Shown: positions 11,890-25,857, counted from the first letter of the stretch. The stretch: 64,000 bases of DNA from Moniliophthora roreri (GCA_001466705.2 LATX02000068.1:124001-188000); one strand, 5' to 3'. A program made the numbers and translations. The notes: generated by a model not told the origin, from the letters alone.

Positions 11890-13113
11890 TTAACGACGAG
11901 TGCTACGCGCACGCGCCCGAGTCATTATCTTATTGTCCCCGGCATTGTCCTTGTCTTTCCGTCCAGCGGAGAACTCGCATTCAACATTCCTAGCTTTTCT
12001 CTTCCTAGGCTGGGTCGACACCTCTGCGTCGACAAGTGTACTCGTCGTAAGATCCGAAAGCGGAGACAAGGAGCGATCTGAGGCTGAGCCAACGACCGTC
12101 CTTACCGATAGCGGCGACGTTCGACGAGTAATCATTGGGGTCGATTCAGGAGGTAAGGAATTCGGAGGAGTAGATGGTGAACGAGTTCCGCTTCGAAGAC
12201 TAGCAGTATCTGATCCTTCAAAGTCTGGGTCGCGGAACTTGGCTGGTTTACGTATGACTCGTGTACTGTTGCGTGTGGACGAGGGCAGTGTAGAGGAGCG
12301 TGATGCGGACAGGCGCATCTTCTTGGTCAAAGATCCTGGAATATCATCCGATGCATCCGAGGGAGAAGTCGACTGAGCTCTCGACGTCTGCTGTTCTGGG
12401 GCAGGCTTTCGCTTGCGCAGGTTGGGACGATTGGAAGCCGATAAATCCGTCTCTTTGGTACATCCTACCAAAGTGGCATACCAGGGTTCATGACGCAACG
12501 CGTCATGCCAGGCCTGGCCATGGAGCTGTGAAAGTGAGAATAACATGGATTCGTCCCATAGCCTATTAGGTTCAATCAATGGGGGTGACTCGGCTATGTG
12601 AGGAAATGGTAAGCGAAATGCACGAAGAAAGAAGGCGACTGAAGGCGTACAGCAGATGCGGTTTACAAGCTCTACGCTCGCTCCCTTCTTCTCGTTACTC
12701 CAGAAAAGCCAGTGTACGGGGTCCGTGGGATGGAAAAAGACCTCTAGTGCGCATAACACGAGGATAGTTTCGGGGATCGCAGGAGGGAATGTCCACGTTT
12801 TGCGGCAATACGCAAGGCATTCGGATACTGCGGGATGCTGTGGGGTCAAGATGATGTGGTTTCCTTCCTGATATACGCCTTTAGAAATGTGTGTCCGTGT
12901 TCTAGGTGGTCCTTTGTCGCTGGACGAAGATGAAGATGATGTAGAGGTGGATGAAATGCTAGATCTGCGGCGCTTTCTGGTGGCATCTGCGCAAGCTTCA
13001 GCAGACCATGGTTCCGAGCGAGCATCAGAAACTGGGATCTGAACGCAAGTTGGACTAAGGATGTATTGCGAATGTGAGCGAGAAATTGAAGGTTGAATGA
13101 AGATGCTGGCCAT
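11890..13113 (-). CDS. Hypothetical Ser/Arg-rich nuclear-type protein
   Basis: Not recognised. It is one long open frame of about 407 residues from the ATG at 13113 (MASIFIQPSISR). The middle part (about residues 75-220) looks folded, with Trp- and Cys-rich segments such as CRKTWTFPPAIPETILVLCA, PTDPVHWLFWS and HGQAWHDALRHEPWYATL. The flanks are Ser-rich and basic (ATRKRRRSSISSTSTSSS). The C-terminal third carries SP/TP motifs and the basic tail MTRARARSTRR, suggesting a nuclear protein. The frame stays open upstream to an ATG at 13314 (MECGKSGAQ). If an intron from GTACGTCC to TTATCAG is removed, that would be an alternative start. Either start leaves the main domain unchanged. Confidence 0.75.
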   Translation of the reverse strand: MASIFIQPSISRSHSQYILSPTCVQIPVSDARSEPWSAEACADATRKRRRSSISSTSTSSSSSSSDKGPPRTRTHISKGVYQEGNHIILTPQHPAVSECLAYCRKTWTFPPAIPETILVLCALEVFFHPTDPVHWLFWSNEKKGASVELVNRICCTPSVAFFLRAFRLPFPHIAESPPLIEPNRLWDESMLFSLSQLHGQAWHDALRHEPWYATLVGCTKETDLSASNRPNLRKRKPAPEQQTSRAQSTSPSDASDDIPGSLTKKMRLSASRSSTLPSSTRNSTRVIRKPAKFRDPDFEGSDTASLRSGTRSPSTPPNSLPPESTPMITRRTSPLSVRTVVGSASDRSLSPLSDLTTSTLVDAEVSTQPRKRKARNVECEFSAGRKDKDNAGDNKIMTRARARSTRR

Positions 13114-13521
13114 CCTGTACGGATAATGCGCCGAGTTGAATGAAAACTGGTATCCGTTATGCTGATAATTCGCAGATATTAGTACGATGTCGGAAAGAAG
13201 GGGAGTCAAGGAGAACGGGGGTGAGGGTGGGTGGACAAGTAGCGGACGTACGCTGTAAGCTGATCCATTTATGGCAGGTCCCCCCACCTGTGCACCGGAT
13301 TTACCGCACTCCATGTCAAAGGACCTTTCTGACTTGTTCAGATTCTATTTCTTGTAATTCTTCTTTGTGCTTTTATACTGCAAAAAAATGCCTTTCAGAC
13401 TAGCAGCAGCCTCGTGCTCATCGATTACACTTGCAATATCACTCAATGCATGGCAGCCGTGTTCATCTAGGCGATCTATCGAACCCAATCACGGAACTTG
13501 AAATCCGATATCCAGGCGACT
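13114..13521. other. Intergenic / leader of the 11890-13113 gene
   Basis: This 408-bp gap separates two minus-strand genes. It may contain a first exon (MECGKSGAQVGG) and an intron for the downstream gene. Otherwise nothing is seen. Confidence 0.4.
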
Positions 13522-14003
13522 TTATAGTATCCCCAGCTCGACCTCCATTTCTGTAACGACATTGTTCCAAACCTCTAAAGACAAATCCGAGGAAGGGACA
13601 ACCACGATTGCACGTAATACGAGATGTGTATCGACCTCGGGTGCGCTTGCGTGCGGTGGGATTGCGGGAACCACAAGTTCTTCCTACATGTGTGATCAGT
13701 GCGTTTGATATTCTCGATATCAAACTTTCATCTACAACTCACATCAGAATGTTCTAAATATCCCAGAACCTCCACTGGACTGAATCGCTCCTTCATCCAG
13801 GGAAAAGTCCTCTCCCTTTCCAATGCAAGCGAAATGTCCACCAAAACTCCGACACTATCGTCCAAGAGAATAAGAAATCCGGTATCCACATCGTAAGACA
13901 TATTTCTGCCAGCAATACGCAGCTTTCGACCGACTAGCGACTCATGGTGCGTCCCCAACGTGGCGATTCTGACTGGCACTCCTTCGTCTGTCTGTTGTGG
14001 CAT
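13522..14003 (-). CDS. TEN1: Small OB-fold protein, likely CST telomere-capping subunit Ten1
   Basis: Two-exon gene of about 140 residues. Exon 1 starts at the ATG at 14003 and ends GYLEHSD. A GTGAGT to ATGTAG intron of about 60 nt joins it to EELVVPAIPPH, and the gene stops at TAA 13522-13524. The pattern fits Ten1: an N-terminal strand, SLVGRKLRIAGR, YDVDTGFLILLDD, then VGVLVDISLAL, EVLGYLE, and the late block LVLRAIVVVPSSDLSLEVWN. Known plant and animal Ten1 proteins share this order (G-x-LR-x-x-GR, Y-D/N, a V-D/C-T strand, GEL, ARV, a final helix). Ten1 binds Stn1 in the CST complex at telomeres (family knowledge). The identification rests on pattern only; another small OB protein (Rpa14 or Rmi2 type) is the alternative. 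Confidence 0.6.
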
Positions 14004-15702
14004 AAGGAAGCAAAGACGAACGAAAACACCTGTTTCTCACGCTACTACAGCGTGTTATATTAGTCGCAAATGATGATTGCAGGGACACTATAGTATCGCC
14101 TCAAGTTCCATCCCTCTTCTGCAAGGCTATTGACCGGAACAGGACCATCTAAATTCAACTGCGTGTATCAAAGTCTGCAACATAGTGCTATGTTTTTAAA
14201 GACGAACATTGGTGAGTATCCCACACGGTTTGCAGAGGTTGACTTCGTCTCCGCCCCCTTTGGAGGGCTATTCATACGAGATTCGTGTAGTGAGCTGCTC
14301 TCCAGGCTCTAGATCCGAAGGTCAAGAGAGGACAGAAGAGAAGAATGAACTCCCGATAGCGAGAATTGAGATTTCAAAGGAAAACTGACAAATCGACCTG
14401 ATTAACCAAGCTTAGAATATCCATGCGATCTTCATGCACATAAAACTCGTATGATCCTCACGAAACACGCGGAGGCAAGCGTTTCTACGATGTCTGCGTC
14501 GAAACAGACAACTGTCACAGCCAATCCATACACTATCGTTGCGTAAAGGCTTTGGGGGCTGCCAGGAGATGCTAATGGTCATTGGTTAGGGTCCGATGAT
14601 GCTTGTTGGCCGCTTCATAAAGACCACAGCTTTTTCAAATAAGTTCGAGATGCTTATGTGTACGTTGAGAATAGCGGCTTATTTTTGCTGCTGCTTGCTG
14701 CGTATTGCGTTCGAGGAGACCAAAATAATGCTCCTGAAAAACTCCCAGTATATTTTAGCTCGTTTGGGGCCCCACTTTAATAGCGTGGCATGACACGGTG
14801 ACGGAAAACGGTTTAGCAGCTATATTTGTAGGGTTGAGGCCTGGGCGAGCAATAATCGGCTTATATTTTGTCAATACTAGTAGAGGCGACGCACCTGGAC
14901 TGTCCTCATTACGCAAATTACCACTCCATCTAGCCGCTACGGTGAGTCCTGGTTTAGATCTGACCATAATGAAGGTGAAAGAAGATCCTAGAGACATCTT
15001 GCCTTGCGGTTCGTGATTCACCGAAGCATGAGTGCATCTGCAAGCCGTAAGCGAGGAAACCGGTCGTACCGCTCTCACCCCCTCAAAGTCTGCCTATAGG
15101 AGACTAGAGGAAACCGAATAACCGATGGTTAGGACATCGATGGCGATGTCCTAATGGCCTTGAATTTGTTATTTAAAGATATGTCTCGACTCCGGCTCTC
15201 TGGCAACCGAAGTTGACTTTGGCTGACGAAGAACTTATCCGAAGGATTCGGGCTCGAGGCCAGTCCTAGACTTCGGCGAATAACCAGTGCGTTTCCCTCT
15301 CACAAACACCGCGTTTGCTATTCTCATTCAAGTTGTGCCCTCCTTATTTTCAGTCATTGATCAACCACCATTTAGCAATTAGAAAACATTCAAGATGTCC
15401 TGAAAATCCGCCATCCACCCGAGTTTGGTTTCTCCATGTGCAGGTCTTCTCCCACAAAAGGGTACCTAAAAGCGCGATGTTATCTCTGTCGCTAGTGTGG
15501 CATAAGAAGGAAGGCTAACGCAGCGAATCTCCAACCAGAGTCATGGTCACGTCGTGCAGCTTCCTCGTCCATCTCTTTCCTAGTCATCGGTCCATTAGCG
15601 CGATCTGGGTTGACTATTGAATAGAACCGGCCCGATTGTCAGCATCTCTTCCATGGACCGCGGCCCGAACCGGGTGACCTCCTGCTACTGAATTGGCCGA
15701 GT
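14004..15702. other. Intergenic, no supported gene; holds a perfect hairpin
   Basis: A 1.7-kb stretch with only short unconvincing ORFs. A perfect 11-bp inverted repeat sits at 15129-15154 and is listed separately. The left end should contain the promoter of the Ten1-like gene. Confidence 0.4.
15129..15154. repeat. Perfect inverted repeat, 11-bp arms, 4-nt loop
   Basis: The arm TTAGGACATCG is followed by ATGG and then its exact reverse complement. It could be a dimeric protein-binding site, a small hairpin or a transposon remnant. Nothing nearby decides which. Confidence 0.7.
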
Positions 15703-17039
15703 TCAACGATATGTGCTGAACTCAAGCTCCCGTGAAATCGGCGATATCACACATTCCGTCCATCTGGGACCCAGCACCAACCCAATCCACCCCAGACTGT
15801 TTCTCGCAATCTCAACACCCCCAACGGCCCACCAACAATGGCCCAATCTAGTCAGAACCATGCAGTAGTAGTATAACAACACCAATGCCCGCGGTCTCTT
15901 CTCTATCAGGAAGCGGTAGAACATGTCTGATATCCGGACGGGCCATGACAGCATCCCTCCCAATTCAGTATTGGGCCGCTGGCAGACGTGCCAGCAATCG
16001 CATAGCGCATCGGCTGCAACTTCATATGCTCTGGAGGTCTCCGGATCCATGACCTCTTCAGGATTGGGATACTCTGTGGTCGGGAGATGAATGCGAGTGA
16101 GGAAAAAAGGGAAAGCGATAGGGATTCCATTCGTCACTGGATGGTTGTTGAGGTATGCAGCATTGGCGCGAGGTCGCAATGGCCAGTTCATTGCCTGCAG
16201 TTCCTCGTCATGAAAATCCCAGTCCGCGGAGTGCACGGTCCTGCGTATGAGCTCGATCACAGATAATATTAATGGAAACCCTGAGTCATTGGGTGACAGT
16301 CGGGCTGGAGGCTCGGACAAGGAGTCGGAAAATTTGCATATAACGAGAAAAGCTAGAGATATCATGCCAAAGTCGGGATCGAGGTCAGCTGGCATCAATG
16401 TAAGTGCTCGCTGTCGATGGCTTTGAGCAAGATCGAGATATTTCTCGTCTGATATCCCTAGTGGGTGGTAAAGAGTGTGCAGATGAATGGAAGACGCAGC
16501 AAGGAGCAGGTGCATGAGGAACGGATTATTGAACGCAAGCCGCGGAACGACAAACTGGGCGACATGAATGGATGAGGAGGTGCCATAGGCGAGTGTCGGC
16601 GCTGTGACGAGACTGAAATGATGGAGAAGCTTCAGGCTAGTCATGTCAAGGGAATTCGGCATTGATGATGACGGAGATGGTGGTAATGGAGAGTTTCGGA
16701 ATGTCGATGAAGATGATGAGGATGGCGAAAGAATTAAGGGTAGCTCAGAGCTTTGCTGAGTTGTAAGCTCGGACGTCTTGCGCTGCTTACTGGATGCAAC
16801 ACGCTTGGTCTCCGATTGCCAAGTACATTCCATTTTTCTGCGAGTACAATTACCACACTGAGGTTGTACCTCATCGCACTTTGTACCAGCATGAGCGCTT
16901 GACTATTTTCACTACATTGGTGACGCACTTTAACTTTTCTCTTCTTGCACTGCAAACATCCTCCACGAGACTTGCTATGCGGACGAATGTGGCGAACAAT
17001 GTTTTCCACATTCGAGCCGGACGCATTAGTCTCAGCCAT
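15703..17039 (-). CDS. Zn(II)2Cys6 fungal transcription factor
   Basis: Gal4-type DNA-binding regulator. The start is the ATG at 17039 (MAETNASGSNVEN). An intron of about 50 nt (GTGCGTCA to ACAAAG) splits the zinc cluster. Spliced, it reads GGCLQCKKRKVKCDEVQPQC followed by GNCTRRKMECTW, giving all six cysteines in CX2CX6CX8CX2CX6C-like spacing. A Ser-rich linker follows, then an alpha-helical region (FNNPFLMHLLLAASSIHLHT, HRQRALTLMPADL) typical of the fungal-specific, Upc2/sterol-regulator-like C-terminal domain. The protein is about 430 residues. The target pathway cannot be inferred, because no adjacent metabolic cluster is present. Confidence 0.9.
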
Positions 17040-18484
17040 AATAGGACGTGAAGAAGGCGGCCAAAGTGAGGCGCAGAAGGGTAGAGGATGGAACAAATCA
17101 CAATCGAATTGTCAGATTTTCATGCTCCAATAGATATCTGAATTCCGGCTGGGAATCCCGCGTGGTCACCATTGGTCTAGTAATCAACCGAGGTAGGTAC
17201 ATTTAGTCGGCTGAATGCGCTGGAAGTTCGTCTACGGTCCTCGCATGTACAGTGACAACCCGCTTTTACATATGCATGTAAGGCTAGACTGTAATACTAA
17301 TGAATAGTTCTTTATCTGACTATGAAGCACGATACGCCATGAATCTGGGATCGTCTCTCGGACAACAGGGGATAGGCAGCATGAAGTAGTCTATAACATC
17401 CCTTCCATGCCTTGGATAAGGCCGAGAGGAAGTAAATACCACCAGGTGAGCGCTGTCAATCATAATCGTTGTCCGATAGATCCCTATATATGCCTAGGAG
17501 GAATGAGTAGTAGTTCTGCAAAGAGGAAGGCCGTTACATATCCATTGTTCGGTAATATAGGCCTTTAAGACGTGCAGCATGTTGGCACCGCGCCCCCGTC
17601 CCAGTTGGCCATGGAATATCCTCGCAACGACAGTGGAAGCAGGAACACGAATAGCTGAAAACATTCGACGCGCTCTCGTCCACGTTTGATTTATCCGCCA
17701 TAATATTAATCTAGGCGCCGTCGACTGGACGCGACGAGGTCGCCCAAGAGCCACGGACGCCGTATGAAGAGTTCGAGACCACCGCTTATTAGGTGACACT
17801 GACAACCCTTCGCTGTCGGCGGGACTCGTAGCGAGAAATAGCTGCCGTGACGCTCTGGACGATGCACCGCAAACACCGGGAGCTTGGGGAAGCGAAAGGA
17901 AGGGTTTTGGCAGAGTCTCCATCTGCAGAGAACTCGAGGTCGATACAGTCTTGAATCAGAGAACTGACATGACAGAGCGCTGTAGGTGCAGGGTAATGCG
18001 GTAGAATGATAAATTTGTGTTGCACCGATACCAATGCGATATTAATGGTCCTAAGACTGTATCCTCTGGTTTGGGCGAGCACAACAACACCTTCAATTTC
18101 AGACTGAGAAATAAAGTCATTTTTCTTTGGAGTATGGATCGAATTGTTGAATGACGTACTGGGGAACCGCAGCTTTGCCACTCTGGCTACATACCCAGGC
18201 AAGGCGACCATAATATAGAATCCATTTCTGAATGAGAGATCGGCTCGAGTAATGGTGCCCACTGCCAAGCAGGAGCGACTTTTTTTCAATCCGAAATCCG
18301 AATGCGAGGCTCGATTCAATCACTCATCTATCAATCTATCACATACGGATAAATCTTGGATCAATCTGTGGATCAACGGAACCGGCTGATGGTCAGATAA
18401 AACTTTCGACTTACATTAGATAATAAAAAAAGAGACGATGTACGGCCGCTCCCATTATACAAAGATTACAGATACTTCCAATGA
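17040..18484. other. Intergenic, no supported gene
   Basis: Two minus-strand open stretches (17494-17922 and 17789-18319) overlap in different frames, lack recognisable domains and have no consistent exon chain. They may be chance. The right end is the 3' flank of the F-box gene. Confidence 0.35.
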
Positions 18485-20233
18485 TCAGATATCGAAGCTC
18501 CTCACCACGACTCTATCTCCAGCCGTGGTTATTATCCTCCTGTCGTCAAAGTCAACACTAGGTTTGGTGAAGAGAATTCTGGCGTCCTCGTAAGTCAAAC
18601 CAAACTCCGGTCCAGCTACTTCTGCACCCGTTCCCGCTTCAAGATCCCACACCCAAATGCTCCCGTTCAATCCTAGACTCACGCAACGGCCGTCTGCCAA
18701 CGCAAGGGAAGCAATTGGCCCCAACTGACCGTTCAACGTTCGAACGAACGTAAGTTTTGGGGGAGAACTTGACACAGACGAAGGCTGCGGGAGGGACAGA
18801 CGATATAACTGCAAGCTGGTAGGGGAGTATAAGGAGGACGCCGTATGCGAGTTCAAGTGTGAAGAAGTAGACGAGGGTGTTGGCCTCCCATGAATTGAAT
18901 CATCTGGAGCGAGCACGACCCATTTACCATCCGTTTGCGTATCCGCAATTCGAGAGACCTTCCGGCTCCATTGTTCTCGCATGTAACGAAGCTTCCGCTC
19001 ATCGATCCAGCCCTGTGGTACGTCAACAGCTCTAGCTGTTCGGGTCGATAAAATCGACATTGGTGGAATTGTCGCGATATCCGACAAGTAATGCGAGCTG
19101 GAAAGCGTAGGTTCAGATCCGGAATGATTGGTGATGATGAGCTCCGTTACTCCAACCGACCAATGTGCCGGATAGACTGGTATTGCGTAGGCAATCACGA
19201 GCTTGTATGCGGAATTAGTGGGTGCTGATAACACCATGCAAGACGGGGGATAGGAAGTAAAAGAGGTTAATGTATGTTGGAGAATGATGTTCCCGGACGA
19301 TAAATCGTATATCGACAGCGAAAATGACTCGGAGAGTGTGATGAGGAGTGGATGATGGTACACCGCCTGTACTATGGGAGATACACGAGATGTTCGACGA
19401 GGGGGTGTATACGTCAATTCTCGTCGAGACGTTAAGGGAATGGTATGGCTGATGGAAAACAGGGATAATTCTCCTGTCGATATGAAGCAAGCAAGTCGTG
19501 TGTGCGAGCTTGTTAAAGTAGATTGATCCAAAGCAAGTGCTGTTATTTGGGTAGGAGTGTTGCTCCGAGTCGAAGGACAGCGAAGTGTATGGTGTTGGCC
19601 CGTTAATGTCATCAGACTAACTTCTGGCGACGGGTGCTCGAAGGCAGGTGCAAGAATCGTCATATTTCCTAGCACCAATATGTGCGTTTGGGAAACTAGA
19701 CCCGTAGGTGCAATAGGCAATGGACATTCTTCCGCTAAGCAACGACCTAGCATTGCAATGAGTAATCATGGACGACCTGAGCCTTCTGCCAGTAATGACA
19801 TGCCTTTTTTCCAATTTGAACTTATACGAAACATCCATTTCCAATCCTTGAATTCCTCGGCTTTGGCTCTCGAGGGCAGGGACTTGACTTGCCGACCGTC
19901 TGACCTGAAACCCCTAGCACCTCTCAATCTCTGTCCGAATACCTGGAGAAACTGATTTCTCCAGAGCCCATTATCAGAAGCAAGTCTTGACCTGTAACCT
20001 CTTATGAGTACTTTTCGAAGGAGAACTCACTTCAATACCCACCAATTTCTACTCGTTGCCTGTGATGCACACAGGTCTATCCAAGACAAGTGGGAGAATA
20101 TACACAATATGAGCTCGTCGTAGAGTGCATTGTCAAATGTCAGTTGAACTAAGGATCGAGAATTAGATTCTGAGATTGTATGTAGTCGCTTTGCTGGCGG
20201 TAAAGGTGTTGGAGATAACGGATGCTTGGACAT
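18485..20233 (-). CDS. F-box protein with beta-propeller-like C-terminus
   Basis: Predicted substrate receptor of an SCF ubiquitin ligase. The ATG at 20233 starts a 67-residue exon ending in an F-box (LYDELILCIFSHLSWIDLCASQATSRNWW). A GTGAGT intron (to GGTTACAG) leads to SRLASDNGLWRNQFLQVFG, the usual end of an F-box region. Next comes a basic stretch with FKDWKWMFRISSNWKK. A further short intron near 19750-19790 is not well resolved. The rest (18485-19750) is a long exon with propeller-like repeats, such as LGPIASLALADGRCVSLGLNG followed by SIWVWDLEAG, and it ends ITTAGDRVVVRSFDI. Substrates are unknown. The gene is divergent from WDR83, only 60 bp away. Confidence 0.8.
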
Positions 20234-20293
20234 GATGGAGGAGATTAAGGGCCGGCTAGCAACTCTTGGCTATTGCTCATCTTGCCTGATTCC
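20234..20293. promoter_or_regulatory. 60-bp shared bidirectional promoter/leader
   Basis: Only 60 bp separate the start codons of the F-box gene (minus) and the WDR83 gene (plus). Transcription start sites of at least one gene must therefore lie within or beyond the other's leader or coding start. No clear TATA box is visible. Confidence 0.6.
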
Positions 20294-21553
20294 ATGGCAC
20301 CCTCTCGAGGTCCCCAACCTGTCGCACGAGATTTGCACGTCACTCTATCCTCTCACAAAGGACCGGTTCATGTCGCTCGATATGCCAAGGGAACCGCGAA
20401 ATACATTTTAACTGGCGGCCAGGCATGAGTTATACCCATCATACCTGCAGCTACAACTCTTACTGACAGACTATTGCGTTGCAGGATCGTACCGTACGTT
20501 TATTCAATGCTAGTCTTGGGACTGAAATCAAGACTTTCGCTGCTCATGGTTACGAAGTGCTCTCAATAACCGTGTATGGTTCTGTATCCACTGTCCAGCT
20601 TGGTCGGATACTGAGCAACTTATTAGAGCTCATGATAATGCGAAATTTGCATCTTCGGGAGGAGACCGTTCAGTTTTTGTCTGGGATGTTGCTACGGGCA
20701 CGACAACGCGCAGACTAGCTGGACATATGGGAAAGATCAATATAGTCGAGTTCAACGACGATGCGAGTGTAGTCGCCTCAGGTGCGTTCGTATTCCTATC
20801 GAGTCAGTGCGAATCTTAATTGTTACTCAACTAGGATCCTATGATGCCACCGTCCGCTTATGGGACCTGAGGTGCGCCTGGTTTTCTTGCCGGGGGCCAT
20901 CACTCATAATCTTCGCAGAGCACAATCTAGACAACCGATACAAGTACTTGAAGAGGCCCGAGATAGCGTGCAGACTATTCACATCGATTCTATCACCATC
21001 ACTACTGGCTCCGTTGATGGTCATGTTCGCACCTACGACCTTCGTAAAGGAGAGTTACGCACAGATTACATCGGTCGTGAGTCTTGAGATCAGTGCACAA
21101 AGTTTGGCGATGCTGACGATCGTTTAGATCCTGTCAGTGCAGTCGTACCGACACAAGACTCTCAAACCATGCTCGTCACTACCCTTGACTCACATCTCCG
21201 TCTCATGGACATGACAACCGGGAAAATGTTGAACGACTTTACTGGACACAAAAACACTTCTTATCGATGTCGAGGATGTTTTGGACATGGCGAAGCCTCT
21301 ATCATATGCGGAGACGAGGATGGAATGGTGTGGGCATGGGATTTACTAGACGTAAGTTCCGTCACAACAATATTCAGGTAGGATGTGCCTCTGACCATAT
21401 TCCCAGGCCAAATTGATGCAACCCAATCCACCACCGAAAGTGCATCACAAAGTCGTTACTTGGACAGAGCATCATCCATCAGATCCTAACGAGTTGATCA
21501 CAGCAAGCGCAGATGGTACTTGCAAGGTATGGCGTACACCATCCACGGAGTGA
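20294..21553 (+). CDS. WD40 repeat protein, WDR83/MORG1-like
   Basis: Seven-blade WD40 protein of the MORG1/WDR83 family, known as a MAPK scaffold and spliceosome-associated factor (family knowledge). It begins MAPSRGPQPVARDL followed by LSSHKGPVHVARY. Repeat signatures are DRTVRLFNASLGTEIKTFAA, ASGGDRSVFVWDV (after splicing), ASGSYDATVRLWDLR, GSVDGHVRTYDLRKGELRTD, TLDSHLRLMDMTTGK, GDEDGMVWAWDLLD and the final ITASADGTCKVWRTPSTE. The length is about 310-320 residues, normal for the family. The first intron appears to use a GC donor: GGCCAG then GCATGAGT, ending TTGCAG at about 20484. No GT donor in frame avoids the TGA that follows. A substrate-adaptor role elsewhere is possible, but the family fit is strong. 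Confidence 0.85.
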
Positions 21554-22430
21554 AGAGTCGAATGCAAGAGTTTGGCGTCGGATGCTGATTTTTTACATTG
21601 GCGTAAATAGGTTTTATGATAACTATCTGTTCCATTATAGAAATAAGGCCTAAAGTCACCGTTTCTGGCTCTGTGCCTCTGTAGAATAAAATTTCAGTTT
21701 CATACGAGAGAGCATCATGAGCAAGAACGCACCTCGCCGCGTCGCATCCTCCAACAACTGCGTGTCAACATGCTCAGCAGGCAACTGCACATATCTCACA
21801 ACTGACCCTCGTATGAAGCAATTCTTCACAGCCATCTAAAAACACTGAGTCTCCAAGTTACTACGAACAAGACTGAGACGTACCATGTGCGGATGCCTGG
21901 CTTCGTCAAGGACCTTAATGTTGTCCAAACGAATATTTAGAAATCTGAGGGCGAGATAACTCATGATGCAAAGAGGTTTCATTGTATACCACTCACTGAT
22001 CGACGGATTTCAACACCCCGGTTATCGAAAGGTCATTTTTCAGCTCCACGGTGACCTGCTGGTCAGTTAGGGTTTTGAAGACAGAGAAGATGAGCTGCAG
22101 AAAACAAACTGTAGGTCAGATTGTGATATCTCGTTGGCAAAGTAAGAGCGTGCCATTTGGAGGACGACAACAACGCAGGTGGACAGAACAGCACAAAGTG
22201 GCAATTTGTCACACGAATCATTTGTGACCATCACCGACGGCAGGCTTGATGTGAGGCTCGATTTCGTCTACCACTTTCAGTTCATGTACAAGTCCTTTCT
22301 CTGTTTCGCAAAGTGTTCATAAATTTCGGTACGTAAGAGAGGTTGGTACAATATAAGCTTATAGTAACATGCATGAAACAAAGATATACCCCATATACCA
22401 ACCAGCACAACGCCTCGGAAGGAACAGAAA
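21554..22430. other. Intergenic between convergent WDR83-like and RPS8
   Basis: No supported coding sequence. A weak C/D-snoRNA-like pairing of boxes was noticed near 21969-22010 but not accepted. It includes the 3' UTRs of both flanking genes. Confidence 0.4.
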
Positions 22431-23328
22431 TTAAGCACCGTGCGCGTGCTTCTGTTTTCCTGTCCTGATCTTACGAATGTAAAACTACGGGAGCCTTGAG
22501 CACCAGAATGGATGAGAAGGGTGGTGAACATACCTCAAGCTCCTTACCCTCCAAGATGTATCCATCAGCACGGCCGGATTGGCCAGGTCGACTTGAGATG
22601 GCGGCATAAAGACGACCAGCACCAAATTGGGTTTCGAGAAGAGGGTCGACCTTGGCGTCTAAAGGGAATATGAGCTGAGGATATGTTTGCATAATAATCG
22701 AGTTGAAGCCACACCCTTTTTCTTCTCATCCAAGTTCCTCTGTGCATGGTTCGAAAGTTTTTTGGGTTCCTCTGCAGCACCCTCGGTCTGAGTCTTACTA
22801 CCCTTCTTGGTCACGGGTTGGGCGTACTAGTAGAGGAGATCGGCTAAGTGTTTGGGCAAGAAAAGGTGAAAACACGTACGTGGGCTTCATACCACTGTCT
22901 GAAGGGGGTGGCATCAACCTGGATAATAGCGCCCTTCACCAAAGTGTTCGTTCGGACAAGTTCGTTGTTGGATGCGTTATAGACCTACAATGAGGTGAGT
23001 TATTGAAAAGTTGGGATCCAAAAATGTCACGTACGACACTGATGATTCTTGTTTTTCGAGTGGTATGCTCGGAGGCCCATGCAAAGTTTCCGGTGTCCAA
23101 ACGAAGAGCACGGTACTTGAGATTGCCACCGCGGACACGGACGGTATGGATACGCTTTGCGCCGAGCCTGGTGTTGGCGGGCTGGCGACCGAGTTCGAAC
23201 TTTCTCTTTTTGCGGTAGTGAGCACGCTGTGCTCCGGAAGCAGAACGCTTGTGCCTTGAAGAACGAGAAATACCTGAAAAAGGACTGTTAGATCATCGCT
23301 ATGCACAACGATAGCAACACTTACCCAT
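22431..23328 (-). CDS. RPS8: 40S ribosomal protein eS8
   Basis: Small-subunit ribosomal protein of about 205 residues. The start is ATG G at 23326-23328, split by a GTAAGT intron before GTATTTCTCG. It yields [18 protein letters not shown] and then [17 protein letters not shown], the signature eS8 N-terminus. Later blocks are [58 protein letters not shown] and [20 protein letters not shown]. It ends KQKHAHGA with TAA at 22431-22433. Several introns are visible, and all parts expected of eS8 are present. Confidence 0.95.
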
Positions 23329-23603
23329 CGGTGTCTTGAGGTGGGAGAGGTCTTGAGGAATCTACTGTTACGAGACCTGTACAGTCAGTTGGCCGTGAGA
23401 AAAGCCACCTTGCTAGCTAACACTAAGGTTCAGGCAAATGCCGAAAGATAACAATCAGCCGTATTTCCTTATTTGGACTCTCCTTCGCATATGTGTCGCT
23501 CGAGCTGCTAGCAGCTAGGATGCCTTGCAGCCCCAGCATGTCGACAATATCATAATAAAGCATACTTCTATATAATGTTGCTCAGCTTTTTGGCCCTCTT
23601 CCC

Positions 23604-25684
<2,081 letters not shown>

Positions 25685-25857
25685 GTTTGGTGATTTGGGT
25701 TGAACCATGTCTCGTATTAGAGTCTTGTAATAGGTTCCTGATTAATCATACTAAGTACTACTCTTGTAATTGAACATTGGCTGTCCAAGGGAACAAAGCA
25801 CGATTCACGGCAAGTTTTACATAGTACAACCAAGAAAGAATGGATATTGAAATCCAA

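Noticed and set aside
17494..18319. Two overlapping minus-strand ORFs (142 and 176 codons)
   Set aside because: Different frames, no recognisable motif, no consistent splice chain.
21969..22010. C/D-box snoRNA-like pair (ATGATGC ... CTGA)
   Set aside because: The C box is imperfect, spacing is short and no terminal stem is visible.
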